The position numbers were made by a program, and so were the translations under genes. Positions 32,152 through 41,605 of a stretch of 64,000 nucleotides of DNA are shown one piece after another (position 1 is the stretch's first letter; every line of letters begins with the position of its first letter). This DNA is from Sulfidibacter corallicola (GTDB lineage Bacteria; Acidobacteriota; Holophagae; Acanthopleuribacterales; Acanthopleuribacteraceae), in the NCBI RefSeq assembly GCF_017498545.1, contig NZ_CP071793.1, positions 4,923,001 to 4,987,000 on the forward strand, read 5' to 3'. Below the pieces are notes generated by a model. That model saw only the letters and a program-made list of their open reading frames with translations. It was not told the origin of the DNA and ran no database searches.

Positions 32152-34800
32152 TCAGTTCCTCCGGTCCGTTTCGAAAGTGAACCTTTTCGTCGGCTTCCAC
32201 CAGGTGCTCCAAGCTTTGTCCGGTCGGCGCAAAACATTGGTTCCGCAATGAATGGCACCCAAGCGAACATGGTAGTACCAGGCCTCCACCCACTCCGCTT
32301 TCAGGCCGATGGAGGCCAATGCGATATGGGTGTAGACCTGGAACAGGTCCACCATGCCGTCGGGAATCAGGATCGGCCGCCAACCCGTCCGCAACCGGCC
32401 TTTCCCGTGAAAGTGTCGGGGATTGGCCTTCAGGATCTTTTCCGCGATTTCTTTCTTTTCCTTGCCCGGGAACCCGTCCTGAAAGGATTCCGCCAGTTCT
32501 TCGTGATCCTTGTCCTGGTGATGACCGCCGGGTTCGCGATAGGTCCAGTGGATGGTGCGGAATTCGGCCCGTTTGAGGTAGGCGGCGCCCAGCCGGTGTC
32601 CATAATTCACGTCGAAGAATTCGAGGACCGGCTTGAGGACGGCGGCGGCATCGTCCGGGTACATTCGCGGTCCGTGTGGTCGTGCCACCAGGGCGTGGCC
32701 GTTGACGACCTGCATGTTCACCATATTGGGCAGAAAGGCCGAAGTGGTTTGTTTGGCGGGATCGTCCACCCTATCGAAGAGAACCGGAATCAACAGGTTG
32801 TCGGCCCGTGGTAGTTCCTGGTTCATCTGAAAGTTGAGATAGGCTGCATGAGATCGACTGATTTTGGTATTGCCGTTTTTGTCGAACACCAGGAAATCCA
32901 GGACGCTGATATCGGCCGGATAGCGCGCCTGCGTGCCCTCACCCCGTTTGTAAGGTAACTGCCAGTTCGCCAAGGCGTCTTTGTAATACTCGGCCATGAT
33001 TCGATAAATGCGGGGTGGCAACGTGACCATGCCGGCGCCCACGGGCTCGTGGTGCAGCCATTTCATGCCGCGAAGCATGCGGGTCATGGGGGCGTCGCCG
33101 TGGTTGGTGAACCGCTTGGTGTAGGAGTAATCGTCTATGATTCGTTCGGGAGGGCCCGTGTGGGGGTGGCCGCTGGGAAGGCCGGAAACATAGCGCCTGA
33201 TGGCCTGTTCCAGGATGCGTAACGCGATCATGGGCGACGCCATCATGACCGTGCAGTCGCGTCCTTTGCGGGCGGGCCCGAACGCCAGGATTTCGTCCAC
33301 ATGACCCACATCCAGCCACGAAGTATCGACGGCGACGATGGGTTGCCGACGCTGGGCTTTCAGGAACGAGAGCAGGGCCCCATCCATTTGTGCCTTTTGA
33401 TGGTGGCCGATGACCAATTTGCCGAAGGGGAACCCGTCCAAGGGAGGCGTCGCCTCGATGTTGCCTCCGTAATTTTGGGAGCTGTGCATATCCATGATGC
33501 GCTGGAAGAGTTTGTTCAAGTCGTCGGGGGTGACGGTCGCCAGTAGCTTTCCCTTGACCGAAATCCGCACGTTGCCCCCGACGATCTTGAAACTGTTCAT
33601 CAACCGTACATATCGTTTTTTTTCGACGTTTTTGAGGTTTTGCAAGTGTGAACGAACCTGGGCATGGGGCGACTTGTCGATCAGCTTGTCCACCACTTCT
33701 CGAAACGAATGGTGGAGCGTGGGGAGCGTTTTGGTCAGGAGTTGATGAAAGGTATCGGGCTCGGGAGGAAATTTTTTATGTTTGCGCCCTTTCAGCTCGT
33801 CCACCAGTAGCTTGCGGAACCGGAGGAATCGTTGAAATTGGTACAGGAGCGGGCCCGATCGTTCGAATGCGAGATGAGCGACCTTCCCATTCACGTCCCT
33901 GATGGCCAGTTTGCGTTTGTGGAAATCTTGGAATAATCCCAAATCTCGAGAGGGAAAGTGGGTGGTCACGAATTTCGAGAGATTGGGTGCGTAATGCGGT
34001 TGGATGACGTTCACCAGGACCCTGGGCAGGTGCACCACCAGGCGCATTCCTGGCCCACCCGGTTTGTGGGCGTAGGCCATTTGGAACTGGTCCTGAACCC
34101 AGGCGTCACCGAGGTTGAGTGTCGTGGGAATCTTGACGAGCTTCAGGCCCCTGATGCGTTTCACGGCAGCTTCCACCTCGCGAACGGCCGCGCCATTTTC
34201 CGATGTTTCCGCCATGTAGATGTGCTCGGCGTGACCGAGACTGCCGGCAAACAAGAGCGGCGCCAGTTGGAAGTAGCACCAGTCCAAAACCCGCTCGCGC
34301 CGGTGCGCGTCGATCGTGATCAATTGGACTTTCAACTCCGATGGATTCTGGGGTTTGGCGCCCGGGGCCGGTACGGGCACACCCATGGGCGATCCCGCCG
34401 GAGCGGTGGCCTCCAGGTAATAGGTTCCGCTTTTCCAACCCGGAAGTGCGAAGCGGGATCCCTGGTGCCATTGGGCACGGAGCGCCTTTTGGCGATGGTC
34501 GTAGAGGCGCACCACCTTGGCGGACGCGCCGACGATCTTGAGGAACAGGGGCCCTCCGAGGGATCGGCGAATGCGAATGAACAGCGGCGTGAGGTCGCGG
34601 TCGCGGCGCCTCTTGGGGGCGTCCATGTCCAAAACCGTTGGCGCCACGAGCGTGACCTGCCTGGGCAGACGACGTCGATCGGCATCCAGATTGGCCAGCA
34701 ATATGGCACCGGGAAGCGTTTGGCGCTTGGCATACTCGCGCCGGGACCGGGAAAGCCGACCGTCGTGATCGAAGTCGGCATGTAGTTCGAAATCAGCCAT
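32152..34800 (-). CDS. Vertebrate-type peptidylarginine deiminase (PAD_M + PAD_C)
   Basis: An 882-residue enzyme predicted to convert protein arginine to citrulline. It starts at the PAD middle domain: DFDHDGRLS and GAILLANLDADRR match the calcium-binding strands of animal PADs. The catalytic core is complete: Asp237 in GDAWVQD, His500 and Asp502 in WLDVGHVDEILAF, Cys852 in AIHCGTNVLRRP. AFLPNMVNMQV and the final WW also match. The calcium-ligand Glu after the first catalytic Asp is Gln here. The N-terminal immunoglobulin-like domain of animal PADs is absent, and insertions (~300-430, ~740-800) are extra. Start ATG 34800 overlaps the upstream gene by 8 bp. A longer open frame to 35109 is not used. 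There is no signal peptide. Confidence 0.9.
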   Translation of the reverse strand: MADFELHADFDHDGRLSRSRREYAKRQTLPGAILLANLDADRRRLPRQVTLVAPTVLDMDAPKRRRDRDLTPLFIRIRRSLGGPLFLKIVGASAKVVRLYDHRQKALRAQWHQGSRFALPGWKSGTYYLEATAPAGSPMGVPVPAPGAKPQNPSELKVQLITIDAHRRERVLDWCYFQLAPLLFAGSLGHAEHIYMAETSENGAAVREVEAAVKRIRGLKLVKIPTTLNLGDAWVQDQFQMAYAHKPGGPGMRLVVHLPRVLVNVIQPHYAPNLSKFVTTHFPSRDLGLFQDFHKRKLAIRDVNGKVAHLAFERSGPLLYQFQRFLRFRKLLVDELKGRKHKKFPPEPDTFHQLLTKTLPTLHHSFREVVDKLIDKSPHAQVRSHLQNLKNVEKKRYVRLMNSFKIVGGNVRISVKGKLLATVTPDDLNKLFQRIMDMHSSQNYGGNIEATPPLDGFPFGKLVIGHHQKAQMDGALLSFLKAQRRQPIVAVDTSWLDVGHVDEILAFGPARKGRDCTVMMASPMIALRILEQAIRRYVSGLPSGHPHTGPPERIIDDYSYTKRFTNHGDAPMTRMLRGMKWLHHEPVGAGMVTLPPRIYRIMAEYYKDALANWQLPYKRGEGTQARYPADISVLDFLVFDKNGNTKISRSHAAYLNFQMNQELPRADNLLIPVLFDRVDDPAKQTTSAFLPNMVNMQVVNGHALVARPHGPRMYPDDAAAVLKPVLEFFDVNYGHRLGAAYLKRAEFRTIHWTYREPGGHHQDKDHEELAESFQDGFPGKEKKEIAEKILKANPRHFHGKGRLRTGWRPILIPDGMVDLFQVYTHIALASIGLKAEWVEAWYYHVRLGAIHCGTNVLRRPDKAWSTWWKPTKRFTFETDRRN

Positions 34801-37744
34801 TGGATTGGTTGTCGATATCCATCGTTTTGTCGGTGAGGCTGTCTTTGATGGCGGGCACCTCTTCCAGATCCTGAACGACCACCAGCGAGGTGGGAACCAC
34901 CACGTCCCACGGTTTGGCGTTGGCGTCGGGATAGGGTTCCGTCTTTTGGCCTCTGCCGTGTCGACGCATGATTTCTTCCACGATGGGCACGTACAGGTCG
35001 TCGTCGCGCAAGGGGGCGTCTCCACCGTTCCAGGTGACCCCGGTTTGCAGGAAATAAGCGATGGCTTTTTCGAAACCCGGACGGACGGGTACCTGCACGC
35101 GAGCCGCACCGGCCTTCAGGAAGGCCGCGAAATCGGGATCGGGATCCTGAAGATGCAACGCCTTGGTCCAACTGGCCGTGCGCCCCCAAAAGTAGGGGTA
35201 GAACACGTACAACATGTTGTCCCATTCGAAGGTGTTCTCGAAAAAGCGAACGTAATCGCCAACCGGACCCGCCAACGTCAAGTCGGGAACGGGTGGTTTT
35301 CCCGACCAGACGTCGAAGCCGGGATGGGTGCGCCCCGTGAGCATGGAAACGGTCAGTTTTTTCAGCTCGTCTTGCTCCAAACGCCTGTTTTCGCCAGGGT
35401 TCCTTCCCAGAATGCGGACGCCCTCGGCAATCTGGCGCGCTTCTTTTTCTTCGTCGTAGTCGGCTTTTTGTTTGAGGTAGGCTTCCATGATGGAGGCGAA
35501 GACCTTGTGCTGCCATTTGGCCAGGCCTTCGGGTGTCAGGCGGCAGAACACATCCACGCCCAGGCCGAAAGAGGTCACGTTCATGATGCTCAGGGCCAGG
35601 GCGATTTCCTTTCGGTACCCGCGAAAGAAATTGTGGTACTCGGCGCCCCAGGCATTGGTGAAATCGTAGGTGCTACCGCCCAAGACGATGCGAAACCCCT
35701 TCTTGCCATGGCCCGACATCACGTAATCGGTGGACACCAAGCCACCGTAGGCTTCGTAATCGGGAGGGATCACCAATTTTTGGGCACGGCCGAAATTGCC
35801 GGCCGTGGTGCCGTCCTGCTTTTCGAAATGGGAGACCACCGTATAGGTATCGGGTGGATGGGGGGCATCGGTAACGCCGTAGGCCGCCAGGAATTGACCG
35901 TAGTTGCCGCGGGTCAGGTGTTCCGGTTTCAGTTTCGAGCCGCGATGGCTGGGTGCGATCGGTTCCTTGAGGACCCTGTCGACGGGAGGGTCCTCCAACA
36001 GGCCGTGAAGGAACCAGGCCGCCGGTTCGGGAACCAGGAACTCGAACATCATGCGCTGACCGTAATTGAGGATGCGGGCTTCGTAAATTTTGTTGAGCCA
36101 GCGATAGACGCCACGCACGTTTTGATTGGTTTGGCCGGTGTTGTCCAGGCGGTGCAAATTGGTTTCTTCGATTTCGTGGAGCACGCGCCGCCGTCGTTCC
36201 TCGCGCACCCGTTCCCGCGTTCGTTCGGCCGCTCGTTCGGTGACTTCCCTTGCGAACCTGGAAGCTTGCCGAGTGGATGATTCGTGAGACGTGGCATAGG
36301 AGGCATTCAAACTGGCGGAAAAGTTCACGGCCGGCCCAAACGAGGCGCTCACACGCATGCCCGCTTCCAAGTTGAATCGATCGCGCACCACTTCTTCGGC
36401 TTCTTTTTGGATTTCGTTGCGTTCCGTACTCTGTAGATCTCGTTCGCGTTCGGTTTCCTGTTCCGTCTCGAGTAGGGTTTGCTCTTCGCGCTGCTCCAGG
36501 CGTCGGTGTTCCCGCTCCCTGAACTCGCCGCGCAACACGTTTTCCACGTGGGCGATATCCCCCAACTGGTAGGCCTTGAGGCGCTGTTTGACCACCAACA
36601 GATCGCCGACCGAGGCCTGAAATCCAGCGCCTCGTATTTTGGAGACGTCGGGTTTGGCATAGCCGATGGTCGAGTGAAAGCTTTCCCGAGCCAGCCAGGC
36701 CCCGCCCAAATCCACCAGGGTTCGATCGGCGGGGGTTACGCTGAATTGCCCACTGAGTATCTGCTGTTCGGCTTCGATGGAGTGCACGATCTGGTGGGGT
36801 TCCTCGGCTCCGGAAAGCCCCAATCGAGCCAGGATTTCTCCGGTATGGGTACTCAGCGCGCCGCGAGCCGACTCCGACAGGGACAGTCGCGTTTCCGCGG
36901 CTCGCTGGTCCGGGCTGACGCCGGTTCTGATCTCCGCGAAGGCCTGGTCTTCACCCATCAGCGCCAACTGTTCCGAGAGCAAGTTCACCTTTGCCTCGAT
37001 GTTTTGAAGGGAATCATCTGAAGTGGGCGTCGGTTCCGGAGGCGTTTCCTTGGCGCGCAACACGAGACCATCGGGCGTGGCGATTTGCGCCATGATTTCC
37101 CGGCGTGCCCGCTCCAGGGCATCCAGGTCCTGGCGCAACGCTTCCGTATCGTCTGCGGGAGGATCGGGAGCGGGATCCTCCACCACGGGAGACGGCGGTT
37201 CCGGCATCGACCATTGTTCCGGGTTTTCCACGGTAACGGTATTCAGGGCATCGCCCAAGCTGGTGTCCGGATCGCCGAAAAACGCGTGCTGGGCAACCCG
37301 TTCGACCAGGTGGAGCAGTTTCAGGAAATAGACCAGTTGATCCCCGAGGGCCTGCTCGCCCAACACCGAAACGGCTTGCAGCGAGTCGGCCAGATTCTGC
37401 CTCGTCTGGCGAAATACCTCGGATTCCACCATGTCCATGGCCGGAACACCCAGTGTCGACTCCAACTCGACAGCAAGATCCAATTGATCCGCGGCCAGGG
37501 AACGGGCGTTCTCGAACCAGGCCGGAAGTCCCTGCAGTTCGGCGGGTAAGGCGTTTTCGCCGGGGATGAAGTCGGAAGAGGCGCGGAAGGCGTCCGCAAG
37601 GGTGGTGCGAGCGGCGTCACTTTCGGCATTGGCGAGCGATTCGAAAAAATCGCTGACCCCATCCGCATAGGGTTTCATCTTGGGAAGCGCTTTGGGTTTG
37701 GCGGGACGCAAAGAAAGATAGCGAAAAACTGAATCTTCGGACAT
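34793..37744 (-). CDS. Large uncharacterised protein co-transcribed with the PAD enzyme
   Basis: A 983-residue protein with no signal peptide or membrane segment. Residues 1-370 are mostly helical with Pro-rich linkers (~180-240). Residues 379-405 read GDLLVVKQRLKAYQLGDIAH then VENVL. A highly charged helical stretch follows (~404-455, including ERERDLQSTERNEIQKE). Then come a Ser/Ala-rich beta-like patch (~463-490), an Arg/Glu-rich coiled coil (~495-530), and YRWLNKIYEARILNYGQRMM with EFLVPEPA. I recall similar central motifs in large bacterial proteins of unknown function, but cannot verify this. Its stop overlaps the PAD start by 8 bp, implying stoichiometric co-expression, perhaps as a PAD scaffold, carrier or substrate. 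Confidence 0.75.
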   Translation of the reverse strand: MSEDSVFRYLSLRPAKPKALPKMKPYADGVSDFFESLANAESDAARTTLADAFRASSDFIPGENALPAELQGLPAWFENARSLAADQLDLAVELESTLGVPAMDMVESEVFRQTRQNLADSLQAVSVLGEQALGDQLVYFLKLLHLVERVAQHAFFGDPDTSLGDALNTVTVENPEQWSMPEPPSPVVEDPAPDPPADDTEALRQDLDALERARREIMAQIATPDGLVLRAKETPPEPTPTSDDSLQNIEAKVNLLSEQLALMGEDQAFAEIRTGVSPDQRAAETRLSLSESARGALSTHTGEILARLGLSGAEEPHQIVHSIEAEQQILSGQFSVTPADRTLVDLGGAWLARESFHSTIGYAKPDVSKIRGAGFQASVGDLLVVKQRLKAYQLGDIAHVENVLRGEFREREHRRLEQREEQTLLETEQETERERDLQSTERNEIQKEAEEVVRDRFNLEAGMRVSASFGPAVNFSASLNASYATSHESSTRQASRFAREVTERAAERTRERVREERRRRVLHEIEETNLHRLDNTGQTNQNVRGVYRWLNKIYEARILNYGQRMMFEFLVPEPAAWFLHGLLEDPPVDRVLKEPIAPSHRGSKLKPEHLTRGNYGQFLAAYGVTDAPHPPDTYTVVSHFEKQDGTTAGNFGRAQKLVIPPDYEAYGGLVSTDYVMSGHGKKGFRIVLGGSTYDFTNAWGAEYHNFFRGYRKEIALALSIMNVTSFGLGVDVFCRLTPEGLAKWQHKVFASIMEAYLKQKADYDEEKEARQIAEGVRILGRNPGENRRLEQDELKKLTVSMLTGRTHPGFDVWSGKPPVPDLTLAGPVGDYVRFFENTFEWDNMLYVFYPYFWGRTASWTKALHLQDPDPDFAAFLKAGAARVQVPVRPGFEKAIAYFLQTGVTWNGGDAPLRDDDLYVPIVEEIMRRHGRGQKTEPYPDANAKPWDVVVPTSLVVVQDLEEVPAIKDSLTDKTMDIDNQSNG

Positions 37745-38030
37745 GGCTGGACCTCGCGAGAAAAATCCGTTTGTTTTTGGAAAAATGGATTAGTCTCATT
37801 GTATCCGAAAAAGCAGTGGGGGATCGAGAGAGGAAGAAGTTAGTTTGAGGATAGGCTGGTTTTGTCTGGAAAAATTATCCTGGCATTTTAGGGTATCGCG
37901 CCAAAAACGGATGCCGATGTCTCGAGGGCCCTGGGTCCTGCAGGTTCCTTCGAGCGACCGGTCGATCCGATCGAGATGGGCCGACACGGCCTATCTCCGA
38001 GGTGCACACCAGGCATCGATTTCGGACGCA
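37745..38030. other. Intergenic region upstream of the PAD operon
   Basis: The 326-bp gap up to 38070 should carry the promoter of the two-gene PAD operon. Apart from the terminator of the neighbouring DUF2892 gene (38031-38056), no element was recognised. Confidence 0.4.
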
Positions 38031-38056
38031 AAAAGAGGCGCCGCAACGCCTCTTTT
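38031..38056 (-). terminator. Rho-independent terminator of the DUF2892 gene
   Basis: AAAAGAGGCG (38031-38040) pairs perfectly with CGCCTCTTTT (38047-38056) around a 6-nt loop. On the minus strand it ends in a T-run and follows the stop at 38071. Confidence 0.88.
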
Positions 38057-38070
38057 CCGCATTCTGTCAT

Positions 38071-38259
38071 TCAGTTTTTCAAGCCCATCATGCGGAATAC
38101 GGTCATGGCGGGGCACCAATCGGTGAAGGCACTCTGCAGCAGGTTGGCACCGACGAAGATCGTCAACCAGATGAAATGAGCACTGACGAGTTGGGTCAAC
38201 AAGACACTGATCAGAACCACGAGTCCTGCCATCAGACGAAGCGCACGGTTAATGGTCAT
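38071..38259 (-). CDS. DUF2892 family small membrane protein
   Basis: A 62-residue protein with two hydrophobic helices (LMAGLVVLISVLLTQLV and FIWLTIFVGANLLQSA) separated by a short turn. It ends with DWCPAMTVFRMMGLKN. The N-terminal NRALR and the late WCP motif are typical of the DUF2892/YgaP-type transmembrane family, often linked to rhodanese or sulfur metabolism. It is monocistronic with its own terminator; no rhodanese is nearby. Confidence 0.88.
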   Translation of the reverse strand: MTINRALRLMAGLVVLISVLLTQLVSAHFIWLTIFVGANLLQSAFTDWCPAMTVFRMMGLKN

Positions 38260-38593
38260 GGAACACCTCCGGATGTGGTTTCACATCGTTTTGCTGGACC
38301 GCTCCGTGCTTGCGGCTTGCACCGGGTGCTTCGCGAGTCGGGCGGGCCGGGTCCGCCGGCAGGCGGCCGCTGCACTACTAGGGCATAGCCTGTGCCATTT
38401 AGTTAACTTCTGAAAATGAAGTGGTTACTGATATGGAGGTGTTTCATCTGTTTCATCGGTGTTTCAACCGTTTCGTGTCGGTGAAACCGTGAAACCTATT
38501 TAACTTGTTGAAAATGAGACAGGTACGCGATTTCCTCCTTGGCATTGGCGTTGCTCTTTAGCTTGCGAAAGAAATATTTCGCGGAGGCTCGCG
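38260..38593. other. Divergent intergenic region with clustered GTTTCA half-sites
   Basis: These 334 bp precede the RND operon. GTTTCA or its complement TGAAAC occurs at 38441, 38450, 38461, 38482 and 38490, with GTTTCG at 38470. A second pair of related words (TTAACTTCTGAAAATGA near 38403 and TTAACTTGTTGAAAATGA near 38500) flanks the cluster as a direct repeat. This looks like an operator for the divergent genes, but no regulator gene is adjacent. Confidence 0.5.
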
Positions 38594-41500
38594 ATGAAAA
38601 CCCTGCTCACCGATTTCAGCCTGAAGCATCCCTGGTGGATCTTCTCGCTCGTCCTACTGGCCACGGCCGGCTTGGCCCTTCAGTTCCCCAAGGTTCACTT
38701 CGACAACGATCCCGAGAACATGTTGCGCGCGGATGAGCCGATTCGTCTATACCACCACGAGGTCAAGGAACGGTTCAGTCTCTACGACTTCGTCATCGTC
38801 GGTATCGTGAACGAAGACCACGAAGACGGTATCTTCAATGTGGAGACTCTTGGACGGATCGATGATTTGACGGGGCAGTTGCTCTCCCTCGAGCCCACCG
38901 ATCGCGGGGAAATCCGGGTGACCACCCCGTCTCGCGGCGATCGCGCCGCCCAGACGGCCACTTTGGATCTCAATCCCAGCGACCTGTTTCACCGGCTCCT
39001 CAATGTCGCTTTTCGGCACAACCCCAACCGGCTGTTCGACGAAGAGGGTCACAGTGCGATCGTGGGTCGCGAGTTGATCGCGCCAGGTGTGGTCGACAAC
39101 CTCAAACAGGCCGAACTGGGTGCCCTGAAACTGGAATACCTGATGGAACGGCCCCCGCGCACCCGTGCCGAAGCGCTGACCATTCGCGACGATGCGATGG
39201 GGAACCCGCTCTATCGCGGCACGCTGGTCTCCGAGGACGGCATGGCGATCTGTCTCTATATCCCCATTTCGGAGAAAACGTTCAGCTACAACGTCGCCAA
39301 TTTGGTGGAAACGCTGACCGCCGATTGGCCGGCATCCGATCAGGTGCACATCACCGGCCTACCCGTAGCCGAAGATACGTTCGGCGTGGAAATGCTGGTG
39401 CAAATGGCGACCTCGGCACCGATGGCGGGCCTGGCGATCTTCCTGCTGCTCCTGTTGTTCTTCCGTCGCCTGTCCCTGATCATTGCGCCGATGGTGGTGG
39501 CGGTGATCAGCATCGTCTGCACCATGGGCCTGCTGATCGGGCTCGGCTTCGACGTGCACATCATGAGCTCCATGATCGCCATCTTCCTGATGCCGATCGC
39601 GGTGGCGGATTCGGTGCACATCCTCTCCGAGTTCTTCGATACCTATCATCGCTTCCAGGACAAGGCCAAAACGGTTCGCTCGGTGGTGGGCCATCTGTTC
39701 ATGCCGATGCTGTACACGAGCCTGACGACCATGGCGGGTTTCGGTTCGCTGGCATTCACCCCCATCCCGCCGGTTCGCGTATTCGGTGCCCACGTGGCCT
39801 TTGGCGTCGGCCTGGCCTGGTTGCTGACGATGACGCTGATCCCGGCTTACATCATGGTGTTCGTGCCCGCCAAATCCCTGGCGAATCTGCAACCGACGGG
39901 TCTGGCCCACGCCCCCGGACCGATGGCCAGGTTCCTGGAGCGGTTCGGTCGCATCAGCTACCGCCATTGGAAAGGGATCTTGACGGCGACCGCGCTGTTG
40001 CTGGCCGTCGCCGCCTTCGGCATCTCCCGAATCAACGTCAACGACAATCCGGTCAAGTGGTTCACGGAAGATCACGCCATTCGCACCGCCGACCGGGTTT
40101 TGAATCACCACTTCGGCGGGACCTACACCGCCTACCTGACCCTGACCGCGCCGGAATCTTCGCAGGTGAATGCCGAGACCGTTGCGGCCGATGTGACCGA
40201 GCGAATCAGGGATCGGCTGTCCCTCATCTTTCCCGACGCCGTTGGCCAGTTTCTCGGCGACATCCAGGCCACGTTGCGCACCCATGGCCACGACGCTTCG
40301 GCGCTGTTGGATGCGCTCGGGCCCAAGGCGGCCGCGATCGACGCCCAACTGGCCGGCGGTTGGGACCTGCTGGCCGACGAAATCAACTACCTGGACCCCG
40401 AAGGTCTCGATCGAAGCGGGTTGAAGCGGGTGGTCGCCGGGCTGACCGGCGTCGATCCGGCCATTACGGCCACCCTGTTTTCCGAAATCGAACGCGTCGA
40501 TCCCGCCGAGGGCGCCGACCTGCAGGACACCGCCCTCGAAATCTGCGACACCTTCACGGAGCGACGCTTCAGTCAGGTGTTGGCCGAATGCCGTACCGCC
40601 TGGTTCGCGCCGGCCTTCAAGCGACCCGAGGTGTTGCGCTACGTCGAAGACCTGCAACGGCATCTGGCCGAGCATCCTCTGGTGGGAAAAACCACTTCCG
40701 CGGTGGACGCGCTGAAGAAGGCCTCCTTCGAACTCAACTACCGCCAACCGGGCGCGGAGGCGCCGCACCCGGCACCTGCCAACGAGACCTATTTCGCCGT
40801 GCCGAACACGGTGGAAGCCGTCGGCCAGGTCTTTACCCAACTGGAAGGCATGAAGAAAAAGGACAGCCTCTTCCACTTGGTGACTCGCGATTACCGCATG
40901 GCCAATCTTTGGGTCCAACTCAAGAGTGGCGACAACCAGGACATGGAAGCGGTGGTGACCGCCGTGGCGGATTACATGGCCGCGCACCCCGCACCCGACG
41001 GGCTGGTATCCGATTGGGCCGGGCTGACCTACCTGAACGTGGTCTGGCAGGAAAAGATGGTCAACGGCATGATGACCTCGCTCGCCTCCAGCTTCGTGGT
41101 CGTGCTGTTGATGATGATCGTGCTGTTCCGGTCCCCCCTGTTCGGCCTGCTCTCCATGATTCCCCTGACTGTGACCATCTCGCTGATCTACGGCCTGATC
41201 GGGTTGGTCGGCAAAGATTACGACATGCCGGTCGCCGTTCTTTCGGCCTTGACCTTGGGGTTGAGCATCGACTTCGCGATTCACTTCCTACAACGAGGCC
41301 GCGAGATGACCCGCCAACGAGGGTCCTGGAAGGCCGCGGTCGCGGAAATGTTTCGCGAGCCGGCCACGGCCATCAGCCGCAACGCCGTGACCATTTCCAT
41401 CGGGTTCACGCCGTTGCTGTTCGCGCCGCTGGTGCCCTACCGCACCGTCGGCTTCTTCCTCGCCACCATCATGGCGGTTTCCTGGGTGGCGACGCTCTTC

Positions 41501-41605
41501 ATCCTGGCTGCGCTCTCGCGCGGCCTCGAGCGTTGGCTCTACCCCGCCCAAAACGTTCCGGCCGAACCGGAACCCAGCAATCGAAAGGAGAAGTGTCATG
41601 TTTAA
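38594..41605 (+). CDS. RND-superfamily exporter (MMPL type)
   Basis: A 1003-residue inner-membrane transporter with the two-fold RND layout. It has a first helix (WWIFSLVLLATAGLALQF), a large periplasmic loop (~45-245) and helices 2-6 (~265-430, including MPIAVADSVHILSEFFDTYH). A seventh helix lies near 465, with a second periplasmic loop (~485-825) and helices 8-12 (~830-985, including TLGLSIDFAIHFLQRGREM). The charged residues within helix 4/10-like segments are the expected proton relay. With the following LolA-like and porin-like genes it forms an envelope lipid or hydrophobic-compound export module. Its stop overlaps the next start by 8 bp. Confidence 0.9.
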   Translation: MKTLLTDFSLKHPWWIFSLVLLATAGLALQFPKVHFDNDPENMLRADEPIRLYHHEVKERFSLYDFVIVGIVNEDHEDGIFNVETLGRIDDLTGQLLSLEPTDRGEIRVTTPSRGDRAAQTATLDLNPSDLFHRLLNVAFRHNPNRLFDEEGHSAIVGRELIAPGVVDNLKQAELGALKLEYLMERPPRTRAEALTIRDDAMGNPLYRGTLVSEDGMAICLYIPISEKTFSYNVANLVETLTADWPASDQVHITGLPVAEDTFGVEMLVQMATSAPMAGLAIFLLLLLFFRRLSLIIAPMVVAVISIVCTMGLLIGLGFDVHIMSSMIAIFLMPIAVADSVHILSEFFDTYHRFQDKAKTVRSVVGHLFMPMLYTSLTTMAGFGSLAFTPIPPVRVFGAHVAFGVGLAWLLTMTLIPAYIMVFVPAKSLANLQPTGLAHAPGPMARFLERFGRISYRHWKGILTATALLLAVAAFGISRINVNDNPVKWFTEDHAIRTADRVLNHHFGGTYTAYLTLTAPESSQVNAETVAADVTERIRDRLSLIFPDAVGQFLGDIQATLRTHGHDASALLDALGPKAAAIDAQLAGGWDLLADEINYLDPEGLDRSGLKRVVAGLTGVDPAITATLFSEIERVDPAEGADLQDTALEICDTFTERRFSQVLAECRTAWFAPAFKRPEVLRYVEDLQRHLAEHPLVGKTTSAVDALKKASFELNYRQPGAEAPHPAPANETYFAVPNTVEAVGQVFTQLEGMKKKDSLFHLVTRDYRMANLWVQLKSGDNQDMEAVVTAVADYMAAHPAPDGLVSDWAGLTYLNVVWQEKMVNGMMTSLASSFVVVLLMMIVLFRSPLFGLLSMIPLTVTISLIYGLIGLVGKDYDMPVAVLSALTLGLSIDFAIHFLQRGREMTRQRGSWKAAVAEMFREPATAISRNAVTISIGFTPLLFAPLVPYRTVGFFLATIMAVSWVATLFILAALSRGLERWLYPAQNVPAEPEPSNRKEKCHV

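Noticed and set aside
34801-35109. N-terminal extension of the PAD gene
   Set aside because: The extension overlaps the conserved 3' part of the upstream gene in another frame and is unlike PAD. ATG 34800 fits the domain start and the overlap.
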